A stretch of DNA of 64,000 nucleotides from contig CM077671.1 of the NCBI GenBank assembly GCA_039707655.1, positions 365,888,720 through 365,952,719 on the forward strand. The letters run 5' to 3'. This document shows positions 10,953 through 23,663 of this stretch, in pieces (the stretch's first letter is position 1; every line of letters starts with the position of its first letter). A model generated the notes under the pieces. It ran no database searches. It worked only from the letters and a program-made list of their open reading frames with translations, and was not told the origin of the DNA. Both the position numbers and the translations under genes were made by a program. The DNA is from Elymus sibiricus (lineage: Eukaryota > Streptophyta > Magnoliopsida > Poales > Poaceae).

Positions 10953-13900
10953 TCACATCCCAGAGTGGGATCTTTGGGTATAAAACTTTTTCTTCGCGTG
11001 TGTCCCTTTGCGCCGTAACCATGGACAATCTTCATCGTTTAACTGGATGCTCGGGTCAATATTCACTCTGAAGGGAGCAATTTCATGAAACTTTTCATAA
11101 TCTTCTGACATGTCTGTCTTGTCCTCCACTCCCACGATGTTTCTTTTCCCTGAAAGAACTATCTGGCGCTTTGGCTCATCGTATGATGTATTCGCTTCCT
11201 TATCTTTTCTTTTTCTCGGCTTGGTAGACATGTCCTTCACATAGAAAACCTGCGCCACATCATTGGCTAGGACAAATGGTTCGTCTGCGTACCCAAGATT
11301 GTTGAGATCCACTGTTGTCATTCCGTACTGCGGGTCTTCCTTTACCCCGCCTCCTGTCAGATTGACCCATTTGCACCGAAACAAAGGGACCTTCAAACCA
11401 CGTCCATAGTCAAGTTCCCATATCTCCTCTATGTAACCATAATATGTGTCCTTTGGCCTATTGGTGTTTGCTGCATCAAAGCGGACACCACTGTTTTGGT
11501 TGGTGCTCTTTTTATCTTGGGCGATCGTGTAAAATGTATTCCCATTTATCTCGTACCCTTTGAAAGTCAATATAGTCGAAGATGGTAACTTGGACAGCAA
11601 GTACAGCTCATCTGCAATAGTGTCTTCATGCATGAGACGTGTCAGCAACCAACCGGTGAAAGTCCCCGTTTGTTCATGTGTAATCCAGTCGTCAGACTGC
11701 TCCGGGTGTTTGGAGCGTAGAATATACTTATGTTCCTTGATATACGGAGCCACCAAGGCGGAACTTTGTAGAACATTGTAGTGTGCTTGCACCCAAGAAT
11801 GCCCGTCATGGCATATTACTGAATTCTTTCCTAGCGTGCCTTTTCCACCCAATCTGCCCTCATGCCGCGATTCAGGAACACCAATCGGCTTAAGGTCAGG
11901 AATAAAGTCAACACAAAACTCAATGACCTCCTCTGTTTCATGGCCCTTCGAGATGCTTCCTTCTGGCCTAGCACGGTTATGAACATATTTCTTTAAGACT
12001 CCCATGAACCTCTCAAAGGGGAACATATTGTGTAGAAATACATGACCCAGAATGGCAATCTCTTCGACTAGGTGAACTAGGACGTGCGTCATGATATTGA
12101 AGAAGGATGGTGGGAACACCAACTCGAAACTGACAAGACATTGCACCAAATCATTCTCTAACCTTGGTATGATTTCTGGATCGATTACCTTCTGAGAGAC
12201 TGCATTGAGGAATGCACATAGCTTCACAATGGCTAATCGAACGTTTTCCGGTAGAAGCCACCTCAATGCAACCGGAAGCAGTTGCGTCATAATCACGTGG
12301 CAGTCATGAGACTTTAGGTTTGGAACTTTTTCTCTGCCATATTTATTATTCCCTTTATATTCGACAAGAAGCCAGACGGGACCTTCATACTGAGCAGGCA
12401 TTCGAAGAAGATTTCCTTCTCTTCTTTGGTAAGAGCGTAGCTGGCATGACCCTGATACTGCTTTGGATCCATGCCGTCTTTTCCGTGCATACGTTGCTGG
12501 TCCTCCCGTGCCTCCGGTGTATCTTTTGTCTTCCCATACATGCCCAAGTAGCCTAGCAGGTTCACGCAAAGATTCTTCGTCACGTGCATCACGTCGATTG
12601 CAGAGCGGACCTCTAGGTCTTTCCAATAGGGTAGGTCCCAAAATATAGATTTCTTCTTCCACATGGGTGCGCGTCTGTCAGCGTCATTCGGAACAGATTG
12701 TCCGCCAGGACCCTTTCCAAAGATTACTTTTAAATCCTTGACCATATCAAGTATATCATCACCAGTACGGTGGCGAGGCTTCTTCCGGTGATCTGCCTCA
12801 CCTTTGAAATGCTTGCCTTTCTTTCTTACGGGATGCCTGCTCGGAAGAAATCGACGATGTCCCAGGTACACATTCTTCTTACATTTATCCAAATATATAC
12901 TGTCGGTATCATCTAAATGGTGCGTGCATGCGTGGTATCCCTTGTTTGTCTGTCCTGAAAGGTTACTGAGAGCAGGCCAATCATTGATGGTTACAAACAG
13001 CAACGCTCGCAGGTCAAATTCCTGCGGTTTGTGCTCATCCCACGCACGTACACCTTCTATACTCCACAGCTCTAAAAGTTCTTCAACTAATGGCCTTAGG
13101 TACACATCAATGTCGTTGCCGGGTTGCTTGGGGCCGTGGATGAGCACTGGCATCATAATGAACTTCCGCTTCATGCACAACCAAGGAGGAAGGTTATAGA
13201 TACATAGAGTCACAGGCCATGTGCTATGATTGCTGCTCTGCTCCCCAAAAGGATTAATGCCATCTGCACTTAAACCAAACCATACGTTCCTTCCGCCATC
13301 CGCAAAGTCCTTCCACTTTCTCTCGATTTTTCTCCACTCCGATCCGTCAGCGGGTACTCTCAACTTCCCGTCTTTCTTACGGTCTTCTTTGTGCCATCGC
13401 ATCAACTTGGCATGCTCTTTGTTTTGGAACAAACGTTTCAACCGTGGTATTATAGGAGCATACCACATCACCTTGGCAGGAATCTTCTTCCTGGGGCGCT
13501 CGCCCTCAACATCACCAGGGTCATCGTGGCTGATCTTATAGCGCAATGCACCGCATACCGGGCATGCATTCAAATCCTCGTACTCACTGCGGTAGAGGAT
13601 GCAGTCATTAGGGCATGCATGTATCTTCTGCACCTCTAATCCTAGAGGGCAGACAGCCTTCTTTGCTTTGTACGTACTATCGGGCAATTCGTTTTCCTTT
13701 GGAAGCTTCTTCTTTAACATTATCAGCAACTTTTCAAATCCCTTGTCAGATACACCGTTCTCTCGATTCCATTTCTGCAATTCCAGTGTGGTACCCAGCT
13801 TTTTCTTGTCATCTTCGCAATTTGGGTACAACAATTTCTTGTGATCCTCTAACATGCGCTGCAACTTCAGCTTCTCCTTTTCACTTGCGCATTTTCTCTT

Positions 13901-14311
13901 TGCATCAGCAATGGCCCGACCAAGATCATCCTTGGGCTCATCTGATGCCTCTTCTTCAGCTTCTTCCCGCATTGCCGGCTCAGCTTCTTCCCCCATTGTT
14001 GTACCATCGTATTCAGGGAACCCATGGCCAGGATAGCTGTCGTCATCCTCTTCTTCTTCATTCTCTTCCATTAGGACCCCTCTTTCTCCGTGCTTGGTCC
14101 AACAGTTATAGCCGGACATGAAACCGGACTCAAACAGGTGGACGTGAATGGTTCTTGAGTTAGAGTAATTTCGATCATTCTTACAGCCAGCACATGGACA
14201 ATACATAAAACCATCCGCCCGCTTGTTTGCCTCGGCCAGAACCAGAAAAGTACGCACGCCATTAATGAACTGGGGAGAGCATCGGTCATCGTACATCCAT
14301 TGTCGTCTCAT
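10953..14311 (-). pseudogene. Tnp2-like CACTA transposase, one frameshift
   Basis: Tnp2-type transposase (Transposase_21 family), about 1,110 codons if read through one frameshift. In order: a Transpos_assoc-like N-terminus (RQWMYDDRCSPQF, then CPCAGCKND), an acidic linker, the Transposase_21 core (WYAPIIPRLKRLF, GLSADGINPFG, QPGNDIDVYL), a DUF4218-like part (HNMFPFERFMGVLKKY) and a C-terminal DUF4216-like part (KGYEINGNTFYT, YYGYIEEIWELDY). I chose the ATG at 14311 because the homologous ATG in CACTA-3 follows a splice acceptor. One base is missing near 12320: this copy reads ttccaaacct where CACTA-2 reads ttccagaacct. The break separates the catalytic core from the C-terminal third. No other stop is seen, so the damage looks recent. 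The protein would act in the nucleus on element ends. Confidence 0.9.
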
Positions 14312-14403
14312 CTTCATTACACAATACCGAAAAGACCAAATTAATACAAGTTCATACATAAAGTTCATACACACTTGTTCTCATAAAACAACATACAAAC
14401 TCT

Positions 14404-14680
14404 CTAGCTAAAGCATTTAAATGCAACAACAAATGCGATCAAGATCGCAACTAAGGTAACAATTGATCCAACAGCATAGTGATACTAAGCCTCACTATCA
14501 ATGGCATATTTTTTAAATTTTCTAATCTTCAAGCGCATTGCATCCATCTTGATCTTGTGATCATCGACGACATCGGCAACATACAACTCCAGTTTCATCT
14601 TATCTTCTTCAATTCTTTGCAATTTTTCTTTCAAATACTCGTTTTCTTTTTCAACTAAATTTAACTTCCCGACAAGAGGG
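14404..14680 (-). pseudogene. Small coiled-coil/membrane ORF, CACTA-1 copy
   Basis: This is the homologue of the frames at 25227-25538, 37068-37397 and 37656-37961. A lysine/glutamate-rich helical stretch precedes a hydrophobic C-terminal segment (AVGSIVTLVAI) and a stop at 14404-14406. The copy is broken twice: a TAG at 14485-14487 replaces a tryptophan codon just before the hydrophobic segment, and the retrotransposon at 14681 cuts off the 5' side of the exon, which resumes at about 21556. Function unknown. Confidence 0.7.
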
Positions 14681-16259
14681 TGCTACTTCTCTAGCATGCG
14701 TTGGTTTCCGTTAAGAGGAACGGGTGATGCAGCAAAGTAGATAAGTATTTCCCTCAGTTTTTGAGAACCAAGGTATCAATCCAGTAGGAGATACAAGCGA
14801 GTCCCCCAATAGGTGTACCTACACAAAGAATCAAACACTTGCACCCAACGCTATAAAGGGGTTGTCAATCCCTTCATGGTTACTTGCAAGGATGAGATCT
14901 GATAGAGATAGATTGAATAGATTGCTTGAAAGGAAAGTAAAACAAAAGTAAAAATATGGCAGCAAAGTATTTTTGGTATTTTTGGTTTTAGATCTGAAAG
15001 TATAACATGGAAAATAGACCCGGGGGCCATAGGTTTCACTAGAGGCTTCTCTCATGATGGCAAGTATTACGGTGGGTGAACAAATTACTGTCGAGCAATT
15101 GATAGAAAAGCGAATAATTATGAAGATATCCAAGGCAATGATTATGCATATAGGCATCACGTCCGTGTCAAGTAGACCGAAACGATTCTGCATCTACTAC
15201 TATTACTCCACACAACGACCGACTCCTGCCTGCATCTAGAGTATTAAGTTCATGAAGAACAGAGTAACGCATTAGGTAAGATGACATGATGTAGAGGGAT
15301 AAACTCAAGCAATATGATGAAAACCCCATCTTTTTATCCTTGATGGCAACAATACAATACGTGCCTCGCTACCCCTACTATGTCACTGGGTGAGGACATC
15401 GCAAGATTGAACCCAAAACTAAGCACTTCTCCCATTGCAAGAATTACCAATCTAGTTGGCCAAACCAAACCAATAACTCGAAGAGACTTGCAAAGATATG
15501 AAATCATGCATATAAGAATTCAGAAAAGACTCAAATAATATTCATAGATAGTCTGAACATAAACTCACAATTCATCGGATCTCGACAAACACACCACAAA
15601 AGAGTATTACATCGGATAGATATCCATGAAGATCATGAAGAACATGGTATTGAAGAGAAAAGAAGCCATCTAGCTACTAGCTATGGACCCGAAGGTGTGT
15701 GGTGAACTACTCATGCATCATCAGAGGGGCAATGGAGTTGATGTAGATGCCCTCCGTGATCGAATCCCCCTCCGGCAGATTACCGGAAAAGGCTCCAAGA
15801 TTGGATCTCACGGGAACCGAGGCTCCTGGCGGCGGAAAAGTGTTTTCGTGGCTCTCTTTGGTATACAGGGAATATTTCTGAATTTATAGGCCAGGAAATA
15901 GGGTTAGGGGAGCTGTCGTGGGCTCACAAGCCAGGGGGGCGCGCCCTACCCCCCTGGGCGTGCCCCTATGGCTTGTGGCCACACGGCGGCTCTCCTGACT
16001 TGATCTCCAAGTCTTCTGGGTTGCTTCTGGTCCAAGAAAAATTATTCCGATGATTTTATTCCGTTTGGACTCCGTTTAATATTCCTTATCTGCAATACTC
16101 AAAAACAAGGAAAAAACAGAAACTGGCACTAGGCTCTAGATTAATAGGTTAGTCCCAAAAATAATATAAAATAGCATATTAATGCATATAAAACATCCAA
16201 AACAGATAATATAATAGCATGGAACAATCAAAAATTATAGATACGTTGGAGACGTATCA
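14681..16259 (-). repeat. 3' LTR of the complete Gypsy-type element
   Basis: The LTR is 1,579 bp with intact TG...CA ends. On the minus strand a TATA-like CCTATAAATT lies at 15881-15890. The GC-rich hairpin at about 15918-15985 is still present here and is missing from the partner LTR. Confidence 0.9.
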
Positions 16260-18907
16260 AGCATCCCCAAGCTTAATTCCTGCTCGTCCTCGAGTAGGTA
16301 AATGATAAAAACAGAATTTTTGATGTGGAATGCTACCTAACATATTTATCCATGTAATATTCTTTATTGTGGCATGAATATTCAGATCCGTAAGATTCAA
16401 AACAATAGTCGAATATTGACATAAAAACAGTAATACTTCGAGCACACCAACAAGGCAATTGCGTCCTTTCGAAACAACATGGCCTTAGAAAGTTATCCCA
16501 ACAAAATCATATGGTCTGGCTATGCTCCATCTTCCCCACACAAAGTATCTAAATCATGCACAACCCTGATGAACAAGTCAAGCAATAGTTTCACACTTTT
16601 AAAGTTCTCAAACCTTTTCAACTCTCACGCAATACATGAGCGCGAGCCATGGATATAGCATTATAGGTGGAATAGAATATGGTGGAGGTTGCAAGGGAAA
16701 AAGGAGAAGATAGTCTCACATCAACTAGGCGTATCAACGGGCTATGGAGATGCCCATCAATAGATATCAATGTGAGTGAGTAGGGATTGCCATGCAACGG
16801 GTGCACTAGAGCTATAAGTGTATGAAAGCTCAAAAAGAAAACTAAGTGGTCGTGCAAGATGAAACTCCACTAGTTATATGAAAGTGACAAAATAGGAGAC
16901 TCTCTATCATGAAGATCATGGTGCTACTTTGAAGCACAAGTGTGGAAAAAGATAGTAGCAATTGTCCCTTCTCTCTTTCTCTCATTTTTTTTGGTGGGCA
17001 TCTTTGGCCTCTTTTTTTTATATGGGCTTCGCTGGCCTCTTTTATTTTTTTGTAAAGTCCGGATACTCATCCCAACTTGTGAGGGAGTCATGGCTTCCAT
17101 CATCCTTTTTTCTCACACGGGACAATGCTCTAATAATGAAAATCATCACACTTTTATTTACTTACAACTCAAAAGAAAAATTACAAGTCGATACTTATGA
17201 CAAAATATGACTCTATATGCAACATGAAAGTGGTGGTGCATGTCATGAAAAGTGGAACGGTGGAAGTTGCATGGCAATATATCTCGGAATGGCTATGGAA
17301 ATGCCATAATAGGTAGATATGGTGGCTGTTTTGAGGAATATATATGGTGGCTGTTTTGAGGAAGGTGGGTTTGATGTACCGACGAAAGTTGCGCGGTACT
17401 AGAGAGGCTAGCAATGGTGGAAGGGTGAGAATGCGTATAATCCATGGACTCAACATTAGTCATAAAGAACTCACATACTTATTGCAAAAGTCTATTAGTT
17501 ATCAAACAAAGCATTAGACGCATGCTCCTAGGGGAGAGGTTGGTAGGAGTTAACCATCGCGCGCTCCCGACCGTCACACAAAGGTCGACAATCATTAAAC
17601 AAATCATGCTCCGACTTCGTTACATAACGGTTCACCATACGTCCATGCTACGGGAATCACAAGCTTTAGCACAAGTATCTCTCCAATTCACAACTACTCA
17701 CTAGCATGACTCTCATATTACCATCTCTATTATCTCAAAACTATATGAAAGGAATCAAACTTCTCATAATATCCAATGCACTTAATATGAAAGTTTTAAT
17801 TATATCCCTCTTGGATGCCCATTATATTAGGACTAAAATCATAACCTAAACAAATTACCATGCTGTTTTTAAGAAACTCCCAAAATAATATAAGTGAGGT
17901 ACGAGAGTTCAATAATTTCTATAAAATAAAACACCACCATGCTCTAAAAACATATAAGTGAAGCACTAGAGCAACATTGCCTAGCTCAAAAGATATAAGT
18001 GAAGCACATAGAGTATTCTAATAAATTCACGAATCAGCGTGTCTCTCTCTAAAAGATGTGCAGCAAGGATGATTGTGTCAAACTAAAAAGCAAAGACTCA
18101 TATCATACAAGACGCTCCAAGCAAAACACATATCATGTGGTGAATAAAATATAGCCTCAAGTAAATTTACCGATGGATTGAAGACGAAAGAGGGGATGCC
18201 TTCCGGGGCATCCCCAAGCTTAGGCTTTTTGGTATCCTTGAATATGGATTGGGGTGCCTTGGGCATCCCCAAGCTTAGGCTCTTGCCACTCCTTATTCCA
18301 TAGTCCATCAAATCTTTACCCAAAACTTGAAAACTTCACAACACAAAACTCAACAGAAAACTCATGAGATCCGTTAGTATAAGAAAATAGATCACCACTT
18401 TAGGTACTGTTGTGAACTCATTCTTGATTTATGTTTGTGTATTAACTACTGTATTCTAACTTCTCCATGGTTCATACCCCCCGATACAACCCATAAATTC
18501 ATCAAAATAAGCAAACAACACAAAGAAAACAGAATCTGTCAAAAACAGAACAGTCTGTAGCAATCTGTAGACTTCGAATACTTCTGTAACTCTAAAAATT
18601 CTGAAATATTAGTACAGACAGGGAAATTTGTATATCAATCTTGTGTAAAAAACTCAGATCAAAATCACGTTCCAGTGAATTTATAAAAATTCTGGACTGA
18701 GCGCAAAAGTTTCTGTTTTTTAACAGAATCAAACCACAAATACTGTAGACCATCCCAAAGGTCTTACTTGGCTCAAACACTAATTTAAACAAGAAAACAC
18801 AATTATTACAGAAGTAATAATGTGTAAAACACACCAAAACAGAAGCAAAAAACAGAAAGCAAAATAAAATTGGGTTGCCTCCCAACAAGCGCTATTGTTT
18901 AACGCCC

Positions 18908-19540
18908 CTAGCTAGGCATAACGATTTCAATGATGCTCACATAAAAAGTAGTAATTGAGATATGCAAAAGAGAATCACGAATAGCATGAAAAACACATTT
19001 AAGTCTAACCCACTTCCTATGAATAGGGATTTTGTGAGCAAATAATTTATGGGAACAAGAATCAACTAGCATAGGAAGGAGAAACAAGCATAACTTCAAA
19101 ACTTTGAACACATAGAGAGGAAACTTGATATTATTGCAATTCCTACTAGCATATGTTCCTCCCTCATAATAAATTTCAGTAGAATCATTAAGTAATCCAA
19201 CAATATAACTATCATATAAAATTTTCTCTTCACGATCCACATGCATGCAAAGTTGACACTCTTCCAGAATAGTGGGATTATCATTAACTAAAGTCATGAC
19301 CTCTCCAAACCCACTTTTATCAAAAATTTCATAAGATTGAACACTCTCCAAAATAGTGGGATCAATAATGCCTAAAGTTGACACTCTTCCAAACACACTT
19401 TCAATATCATATTCATCAAGAGTATTAAATAAATTATCAAGATCATAAGAAGCATTATCACCCCAATCATGATCATTGCAATAAGTAGTGGTCATGGCAA
19501 ACTCATCAAATATAGCATCCCCAAGCTTGTGGGGTTGCAT
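18908..19540 (-). pseudogene. Retrotransposon internal ORF remnant (210 codons)
   Basis: An open frame of 210 codons starts MQPHKLGDAIFDEF and contains CNDHDWGDNASYDLDNLF and FDKSGFGEVMTLVN. I recognise this type of sequence from Triticeae Gypsy internal regions but cannot place it in gag, protease or pol by motif: there is no CCHC knuckle, no DTG and no YxDD. It occupies the position where the sister element at 1-3669 has a gag-like remnant, so the two copies have different coding cargo between shared noncoding blocks. The C-terminal half is hydrophobic and may be decayed. Confidence 0.4.
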
Positions 19541-20000
19541 ATCATTAGCACAATTGATATTAATAGAATTTATAACAATATCATTTCAATCATGCTTTTC
19601 ATTCAAGGAAACATCATGAATCACTTCATCACAATTTTCAGATTCACGAATCTCAAGCAAAACTTCATAGAGATAATCAAGTACACTCAACTCACTAGCA
19701 ATTGGTTCATCATAACTGGACCTCTTGAAAAGATTAGCAAGTGGATGAGGATCCATAACAATAGATTTTTAGCAAGCGAAGATGCTTGCAAATAGAAGGC
19801 ACATGGCAACACAAGCAAACAAAAAGAGATCCGGCGAGAAAAAGACGAACGAGAAAGAAGGCGAATAAAACGGCAAATTTTTCTGAAAATCATTTTAGAA
19901 GTGGGGGAGAGGAAAACGAGAGGCAAATGGCAACTAAAGTAAATGCAAGAGATGAGTTTGTGATGGGTACTTGGTAGGCTTGATGTGTCTTGCTATGTAT

Positions 20001-20019
20001 CTCCCCGGCAACGGCGCCA
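20001..20019 (-). other. Primer binding site of the complete Gypsy-type element
   Basis: The minus strand reads TGGCGCCGTTGCCGGGGAG eleven bases inside the 5' LTR, identical to the site at 2053-2071. Confidence 0.82.
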
Positions 20020-20030
20020 GAAATTCTTCT

Positions 20031-21555
20031 TGCTACTTCTCGAGCATGCGTTGGTTTCCGTGAAGAGGAACAGGTGATGCAGCAAAGTAGATAAGTATTT
20101 CCCTCAGTTTTTGAGAACCAAGGTATCAATCCAGTAGGAGATACAAGCGAGTCCCCCAATAGGTGTACCTACACAAAGAATCAAACACTTGCACCCAACG
20201 CTATAAAGGGGTTGTCAATCCCTTCACGGTTACTTGCAAGGATGAGATCTGATAGAGATAGATTGAATAGATTGCTTGAAAGGAAAGTAAAACAAAAGTA
20301 AAAATATGGCAACAAAGTATTTTTGGTATTTTTGGTTTTAGATCTGAAAGTATAATATGGAAAATAGACCCGGGGGCCATAGGTTTCACTAGAGGCTTCT
20401 CTCATGATGGCAAGTATTACGGTGGGTGAACAAATTACTGTCGAGCAATTGATAGAAAAGCGAATAATTATGAAGATATCCAAGGCAATGATTATGCATA
20501 TAGGCATCACGTCCGTGTCAAGTAGACCGAAACGATTCTGCATCTACCACTATTACTCCACACATCGACCGACTCCTGCCTGCATCTAGAGTATTAAGTT
20601 CATGAAGAACAGAGTAACGCATTAGGTAAGATGACATGATGTAGAGGGATAAACTCAAGCAATATGATGAAAACCCCATCTTTTTATCCTCGATGGCAAT
20701 AATACAATACGTGCCTCGCTACCCCTACTATGTCACTGGGTGAGGACACCGCAAGATTGAACCCAAAACTAAGCACTTCTCCCATTGCAAGAATTACCAA
20801 TCTAGTTGGCCAAACCAAACCAATAACTCGAATAGACTTGCAAAGATATGAAATCATGCATATAAGAATTCAGAAAAGACTCAAATAATATTCATAGATA
20901 ATCTGAACATAAACCCACAATTCATCGGATCTCGACAAACACACCGCAAAAGAGTATTACATCGGATAGATCTCCATGAAGATCATGAAGAACATGGTAT
21001 TGAAGAGCAAAGAGAGAAAAGAAGCCATCTAGCTACTAGCTATGGACCCGAAGGTCTGTGGTGAACTACTCACGCATCATCGGAGGGGCAATGGAGTTGA
21101 TGTAGATGCCCTCCGTGATCGAATCCCCCTCCGGCAGATTACCGAAAAAGGCTCCAAGATTGGATCTCACGGGAACCGAGGCTCCTGGCGGCGGAAAAGT
21201 GTTTTCGTGGCTCTCTCTGGTATACAGGGAATATTTCTGAATTTATAGGCCAGGAAATAGGGTTAGGGGAGCTGTCATGGAGCGGCTCTCCTGACATGAT
21301 CTCCAAGTCTTCTGGGTTGCTTCTGGTCCAAGAAAAATTATTTCGAAGATTTTATTCCGTTTGGACTCCGTTTAATATTCCTTATCTGCAATACTCAAAA
21401 ACAAGGAAAAAACAGAAACTGGCACTAGGCTCTAGATTAATAGGTTAGTCCCAAAAATAATATAAAATAGCATATTAATGCATATAAAACATCCAAAACA
21501 GATAATATAATAGCATGGAACAATCAAAAATTATAGATACGTTGGAGACGTATCG
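20031..21555 (-). repeat. 5' LTR of the complete Gypsy-type element
   Basis: The LTR is 1,525 bp and nearly identical to the partner except for a deletion of roughly 60 bp at about 21275, which removes the GC-rich hairpin. Its terminal base at 21555 is changed, so the minus strand begins CGATACG rather than TGATACG. Confidence 0.9.
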
Positions 21556-22220
21556 GAGGGTCGGTTGCAATTTCCGGTTCACATACCTCCTAGATAAAAA
21601 TATCTATGTCAACTTGATGGGCATAATTGTCATAAACATGAAATGCAACAAATAGTTATAAAAGAGAGTATATACCACATCCGAATCATAAACCGGACGA
21701 GGGCCGACGGGGACGGATATCAAAGTCATGGCACTATGTATAACAAACAACCATACAGGTAAGAAAACTATACAAGTAACTATCTAAATCAAACAAACAT
21801 GATTTTTTTTAATAAAAAGGATAAGAACAAGAGGCTCACCAAGGTGGTGCCGGCGACGGGACGGTGCGGGCGATCGACGGTGGTTAGGACGGGGACGGGA
21901 AGGCACTAAGTAAACCACACCTACACATGCAAACTAAGAAGTTAATTTGAGATCAAATTGCATATAAATCAAATAAACTACCACATATAAATACTCCCAA
22001 ACTAAAATCCACAAATCACTATACTTATAGAGCATTGCAAGAGCTAATCTAGCAATGAGAGATGAAAGGACAAAGTTGCTAACCTTTGTGAACACTTGGA
22101 TGGATGGGGTGCCTCCAAATCTTGACAAATTTTGGCAAAAATGGAGGATGAGCTCGAGGAAGAGGGGAAGAACAGAGGAGAGGAAAGGGGAAGAACAGAG
22201 AGCTCGGGCTGGACGAAGGG

Positions 22221-22230
22221 TTTATATAGG
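22221..22230 (-). promoter_or_regulatory. CACTA-1 TATA box
   Basis: The minus strand reads CCTATATAAA just inside the subterminal hairpin block. CACTA-3 has the same arrangement at 38483-38491 and CACTA-2 a weaker one near 24586. It is the likely promoter for the leader, coiled-coil and Tnp2 transcription unit. Confidence 0.5.
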
Positions 22231-22783
22231 AGCATCTTTAGTCCCGGTTCGTGACACAAACCGGGACTAAAGGTGAGCCTCTAGTACCTGTTCGTGACAC
22301 GAACCGGGACTAAAGGTGATCGTGGGGCCCCAGCCTGACACCAGCCTGCCACCACCCCTTTAGTCCCGGTTCGTGTCACGAACCGGTACTAGAGGTTCAA
22401 CACGAACCGGGACTAATGATGCCCGCCCCCCTAGCCGTTGGAACCGGGACTAATGGTTACATTAGTACCGGTCCGTTTCCAAACCGGGACTAATGGGGCT
22501 CACGTAAAGTCCTTTTTCTACTAGTGTCTAGTCCCGGTTTGTGATACAAACCGGGACTAAAGGGGCTCGTGGGGGCCCAGCCTGACACCAGCCTGCCACC
22601 ACCCCTTTAGTCCCGGTTTGTATCACAAACCGGGACTATAGGTAGAAAATGAACCGGGACTAATGATGCCCGTGCCCCCGACCGCTGCTAGCCGTTGGAA
22701 CCGGGACTAATGGTCACATTAGTCCCGCGCCGTAATCAAACCGGGACTAAAGGGGCGGACGAAAGGTCTGTTTTCTACTAGTG
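22230..22783 (-). repeat. CACTA-1 5' terminus, present twice
   Basis: Subterminal hairpins of the form TTTAGTCCCGGTT / AACCGGGACTAAA fill this block. Two successive ends both read tttctactagtg, one finishing at 22526 and one at 22783, and each is preceded by the same order of hairpins and spacers (cagcctgacaccagcctgcc, then gatgcccg). The outer copy is 257 bp (22527-22783). Such hairpins are the usual binding region for the transposase complex. Confidence 0.8.
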
Positions 22784-23620
22784 GGTAGTGTTTTACTGCC
22801 ATGCACCGATGCACGTATGTGCATGTGTGCGCTGGTGAGACCATCCACTGCAAAGAAATTAAGCATACCGCTTATCTTTGTATGGTCATGTATTCATTAA
22901 CGGTTCTGCACATCTGCAAAGAAAGTAGGCGTCCCATTGCATTGCCAAAGAGGGTATGGGTGCTTTATGCCTTGGTAGATGCATGTCGTCAATGGTGTTT
23001 TTCCTTCTTTTGACAAGGGTCACGTTGAACAGTGTAGATATTTGGTGGAGCACAAGTTGGTGAATGGCTCCTCAAAAACCTAATTGATGACCGTCAACAA
23101 TGTAAATCATCCGAGTATAAAAAATATATTAATCAAACCAAAAAATTCAGTCAAATCATCGTGCTAGCTAGGTGATCAAAATGTGGATGAGCTACCGCGA
23201 GTCGTTGGAGTGGTGTGGCGAATCCAGAACCAATTTGCTCCAAAGACTGTGTCATTGAAAGGAGTCCATAGGTTGATAAAATAGGTTTTCATGAAAAGCA
23301 CACGTAGATAGAAAAGGTAAGAGGTGTTATTACATGCGTATATATGCAGCATGCTACTACTAGAAATTACACTAGTTGAAAATGACCCACCGTATGCTAA
23401 TCAAATCATCGTGCTAGCTACTGTAGCTTTTTACTGCCATGCATGCATGCATGCATGTGCGCGTGCTGAGTTCATTCACGTTTATGTACACCTGCAAAGA
23501 TAGTAGGCGTGCCACTGCATCGCCAAAGAAGGTATAGGGGCAACTTCGCGGTAGTTTCCCTTGGCACTGCCCTGAGATGAGACCGTCACATGCTTCCCTG
23601 CTTACATGCTGCCGCACCAG

Positions 23621-23663
<43 letters not shown>

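Larger units (their letters stand above)
14681..21555 (-). mobile_element. Complete non-autonomous Gypsy-type LTR retrotransposon
   Basis: The element is 6,875 bp with two LTRs (14681-16259 and 20031-21555), a primer site (20001-20019) and a purine tract next to the 3' LTR (minus strand AAGCTTGGGGATGCT, ending near 16260). The 5 bp direct repeat GAGGG flanks it at 14676-14680 and 21556-21560. The target is the coiled-coil exon of CACTA-1; joining the flanks gives the same sequence that is uninterrupted at 37920-37945. The 3.77 kb internal region has no pol and no intact gag, only one remnant frame, so mobility would need proteins from a relative. The outermost base of the 5' LTR (21555) is mutated, G where A is expected. 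Confidence 0.92.
10812..22783 (-). mobile_element. CACTA-1 transposon, 5' part (interrupted)
   Basis: This is a CACTA (En/Spm superfamily) DNA transposon on the minus strand. Its 5' end is at 22783, where the minus strand reads CACTAGTAGAAAACAG, followed by subterminal hairpins, a TATA box, a small coiled-coil gene and Tnp2. The 3' part is cut at 10811 by the long-LTR element. A 6.9 kb retrotransposon at 14681-21555 splits the coiled-coil exon. Its Tnp2 matches CACTA-2 far more closely than CACTA-3, so CACTA-1 and CACTA-2 are copies of one family. CACTA elements move by cut and paste using Tnp2; this copy's Tnp2 is frameshifted, so it could move only with help. Confidence 0.88.

Noticed and set aside
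22526..22783. A separate short non-autonomous CACTA element
   Set aside because: Only one terminal motif of each orientation type is seen; the block starts with no inward CACTA end and no 3 bp duplication, so a duplicated terminus is the simpler reading.
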